The notes under the pieces: generated by a model
Told to the model about the DNA's origin: nothing
The model's input: only the letters and a program-made list of their open reading frames with translations
Database searches by the model: none
Assembly (NCBI GenBank): GCA_018659505.1
Contig: JABJMI010000720.1
Location: 1 to 5,768 of the forward strand
Direction: 5' to 3'
Origin: Planctomicrobium sp.
Lineage (GTDB): Bacteria; Planctomycetota; Planctomycetia; Planctomycetales; Planctomycetaceae
Length of the DNA stretch: 5,768 bases
Program-made: the position numbers and the translations under genes
Shown here: positions 4,876 through 5,768 of the stretch, piece after piece
How positions within the stretch are numbered: the first letter of the stretch is position 1
Layout: each line of letters begins with the position of its first letter

Positions 4876-5768
4876 ATGCGACTCTACAATATTACATCTA
4901 TTACTTTGGCAACTCTCGCTGCAAGCTTGTTTTTCAATCAGCGACCACTATTAGGAGACGATGCAGAATCGTTCCTACTGCGATACAAATTCCAGGCAGA
5001 TCAGGTGATTCGCTATGAAGTTTCGCTGCATGATGATTATGTTGTCAAAATAGGTGAACTGACAGAAGAACCGCATTCCTATCAGGATTCTATCAAGAAT
5101 TACCGAGTCCTTTCGGTGAACGAAGATGGTTCGGCAATTATTGAGCTAATGATGGAGTCGGCGAAACTGGATTTATTTCAGAATGGAGCCAAAGCGAAGT
5201 TTGACAGCCAGTTTGACAAAAAACCTCAATTGATTTTCAAGCCGATTGCTTCCATGATCGGTAGACCGCACCTGAAGCTGACAATATCACCTACAGGCGA
5301 AGTCTCAGATCTCAAGCCTCTATTGAATCAAAAAGATGAGCCGAACCAATTGGCGATTGATGTTCTTGTACAATTGCCAGAAGAGCCGGTCAAAGTGGGC
5401 GGAATCTGGAAGGAAGATATCGCTGTCCCGTTGAGTCTACCTGGTTCTCCTCTCAAGCAAATGGTAAAGCTCCAACGCCGATACTTTGTACGGAGTGTCG
5501 AGAACGGAATCGCAACGATTACAATTAAGACGAAAGTCTTGACACCGCTCAACGACCCTGAGTTAGAAATGCAACTTCTGCGACGCAAGCCAGAAGGCTC
5601 AATGCAAATCGACCTAAAGCGAGGATTATTGCTCAGCCGAACCCTGACGCAAAAGAACCAAGTCGTCAACTTCGGCAAAGGCGCGACACAGATGGACTTC
5701 AAGCAATTGCACACTGAAAAATTGCTCCCGACCCAGATCGCTGCCAAGAGTGGTGAATCAGTCAACCG
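4876..5768 (+). CDS. Exported DUF6263-like protein, N-terminal part; continues beyond the right edge
   Basis: An ATG at 4876 with a good ribosome site opens a frame of 297 complete codons that runs off the window without a stop. Residues 1 to about 20 are a hydrophobic export signal (MRLYNITSITLATLAASLFF); the cleavage site is unclear and may lie near GDDA (28-31). The mature part begins LLRYKFQADQVIRYEV (about 34-49), followed by alternating beta-prone segments. These include ISPTGEVSDLKPL (about 137-149), VKVGGIWKEDIAVPL (about 172-186), IATITIKTKV (about 212-221) and GSMQIDLKRGLLLSRTLTQK (about 241-260). This arrangement, with a KVGxxW block and a late xxxDxxxGxxxxxx block, fits planctomycete DUF6263-type secreted proteins as I recall them; the match is by pattern only. 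No catalytic motif is seen. It is transcribed away from the other genes, so it belongs to a separate unit. That it is a real coding gene is much surer than its family. Confidence 0.85.
   Translation, partial: MRLYNITSITLATLAASLFFNQRPLLGDDAESFLLRYKFQADQVIRYEVSLHDDYVVKIGELTEEPHSYQDSIKNYRVLSVNEDGSAIIELMMESAKLDLFQNGAKAKFDSQFDKKPQLIFKPIASMIGRPHLKLTISPTGEVSDLKPLLNQKDEPNQLAIDVLVQLPEEPVKVGGIWKEDIAVPLSLPGSPLKQMVKLQRRYFVRSVENGIATITIKTKVLTPLNDPELEMQLLRRKPEGSMQIDLKRGLLLSRTLTQKNQVVNFGKGATQMDFKQLHTEKLLPTQIAAKSGESVN

Noticed and set aside
4868..4876. A two-codon upstream ORF (ATG CTC TGA) overlapping the start of the DUF6263-like gene
   Set aside because: Its ATG overlaps the AAGGA ribosome site and has no site of its own, so translation is unlikely.
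5328..5765. A 145-codon minus-strand frame
   Set aside because: It is antisense to the exported DUF6263-like gene, has a Ser/Arg/Cys-rich shadow composition and no domain.

Overview
The window looks like chromosomal DNA from a planctomycete, probably of the Planctomycetaceae type with moderate GC. The clearest sign is the partial gene at the left edge, whose product has the DUF1549 (PSCyt2) signature that is hugely expanded in Planctomycetes. It is supported by a DUF3179 protein, a probable DUF6263-like secreted protein, large intergenic gaps and short degenerate repeats. This assignment comes from recognising protein families by eye, not from any search.

Layout, left to right. (1) 1-436, minus strand: N-terminal 145 residues of a secreted DUF1549 protein; the rest lies off the left edge. 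(2) 437-956: a 520-base gap with no convincing gene. It contains an inverted pair of degenerate GGAT-decamer repeats and a short interrupted palindrome upstream of the DUF1549 start. (3) 957-1835, minus: a secreted alpha/beta-hydrolase (esterase, BD-FAE/Aes type) with a full catalytic triad. (4) 1902-2897, minus: an unrecognised protein with about six membrane segments and a C-terminal extracytoplasmic domain, 66 bases upstream of the esterase and possibly co-transcribed with it. (5) 2898-3142: a gap with two palindromes sharing the arms GGTACGC/GCGTACC. (6) 3143-4189, minus: a membrane-anchored DUF3179 protein. Its start is better placed at an internal ATG than at the upstream TTG. (7) 4190-4875: a region between divergent genes. 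It holds a perfect TGTGAAC/GTTCACA dyad and the 88-residue C-terminal relic of an IS5-type transposase. (8) 4876-5768, plus: the first 297 residues of an exported, DUF6263-like protein that runs off the right edge.

All four substantially complete or well-read minus-strand products, and the plus-strand one, carry a signal peptide, signal anchor or membrane segments, so the block is devoted to the cell envelope. No pathway linking these genes is evident. I found no CRISPR array, RNA gene, phage module, toxin-antitoxin pair or defence system, and I do not claim a new system. The items most worth a second look are the inverted decamer repeat, the GGTACGC palindromes, the TGTGAAC dyad and the unusual architecture of the membrane protein.
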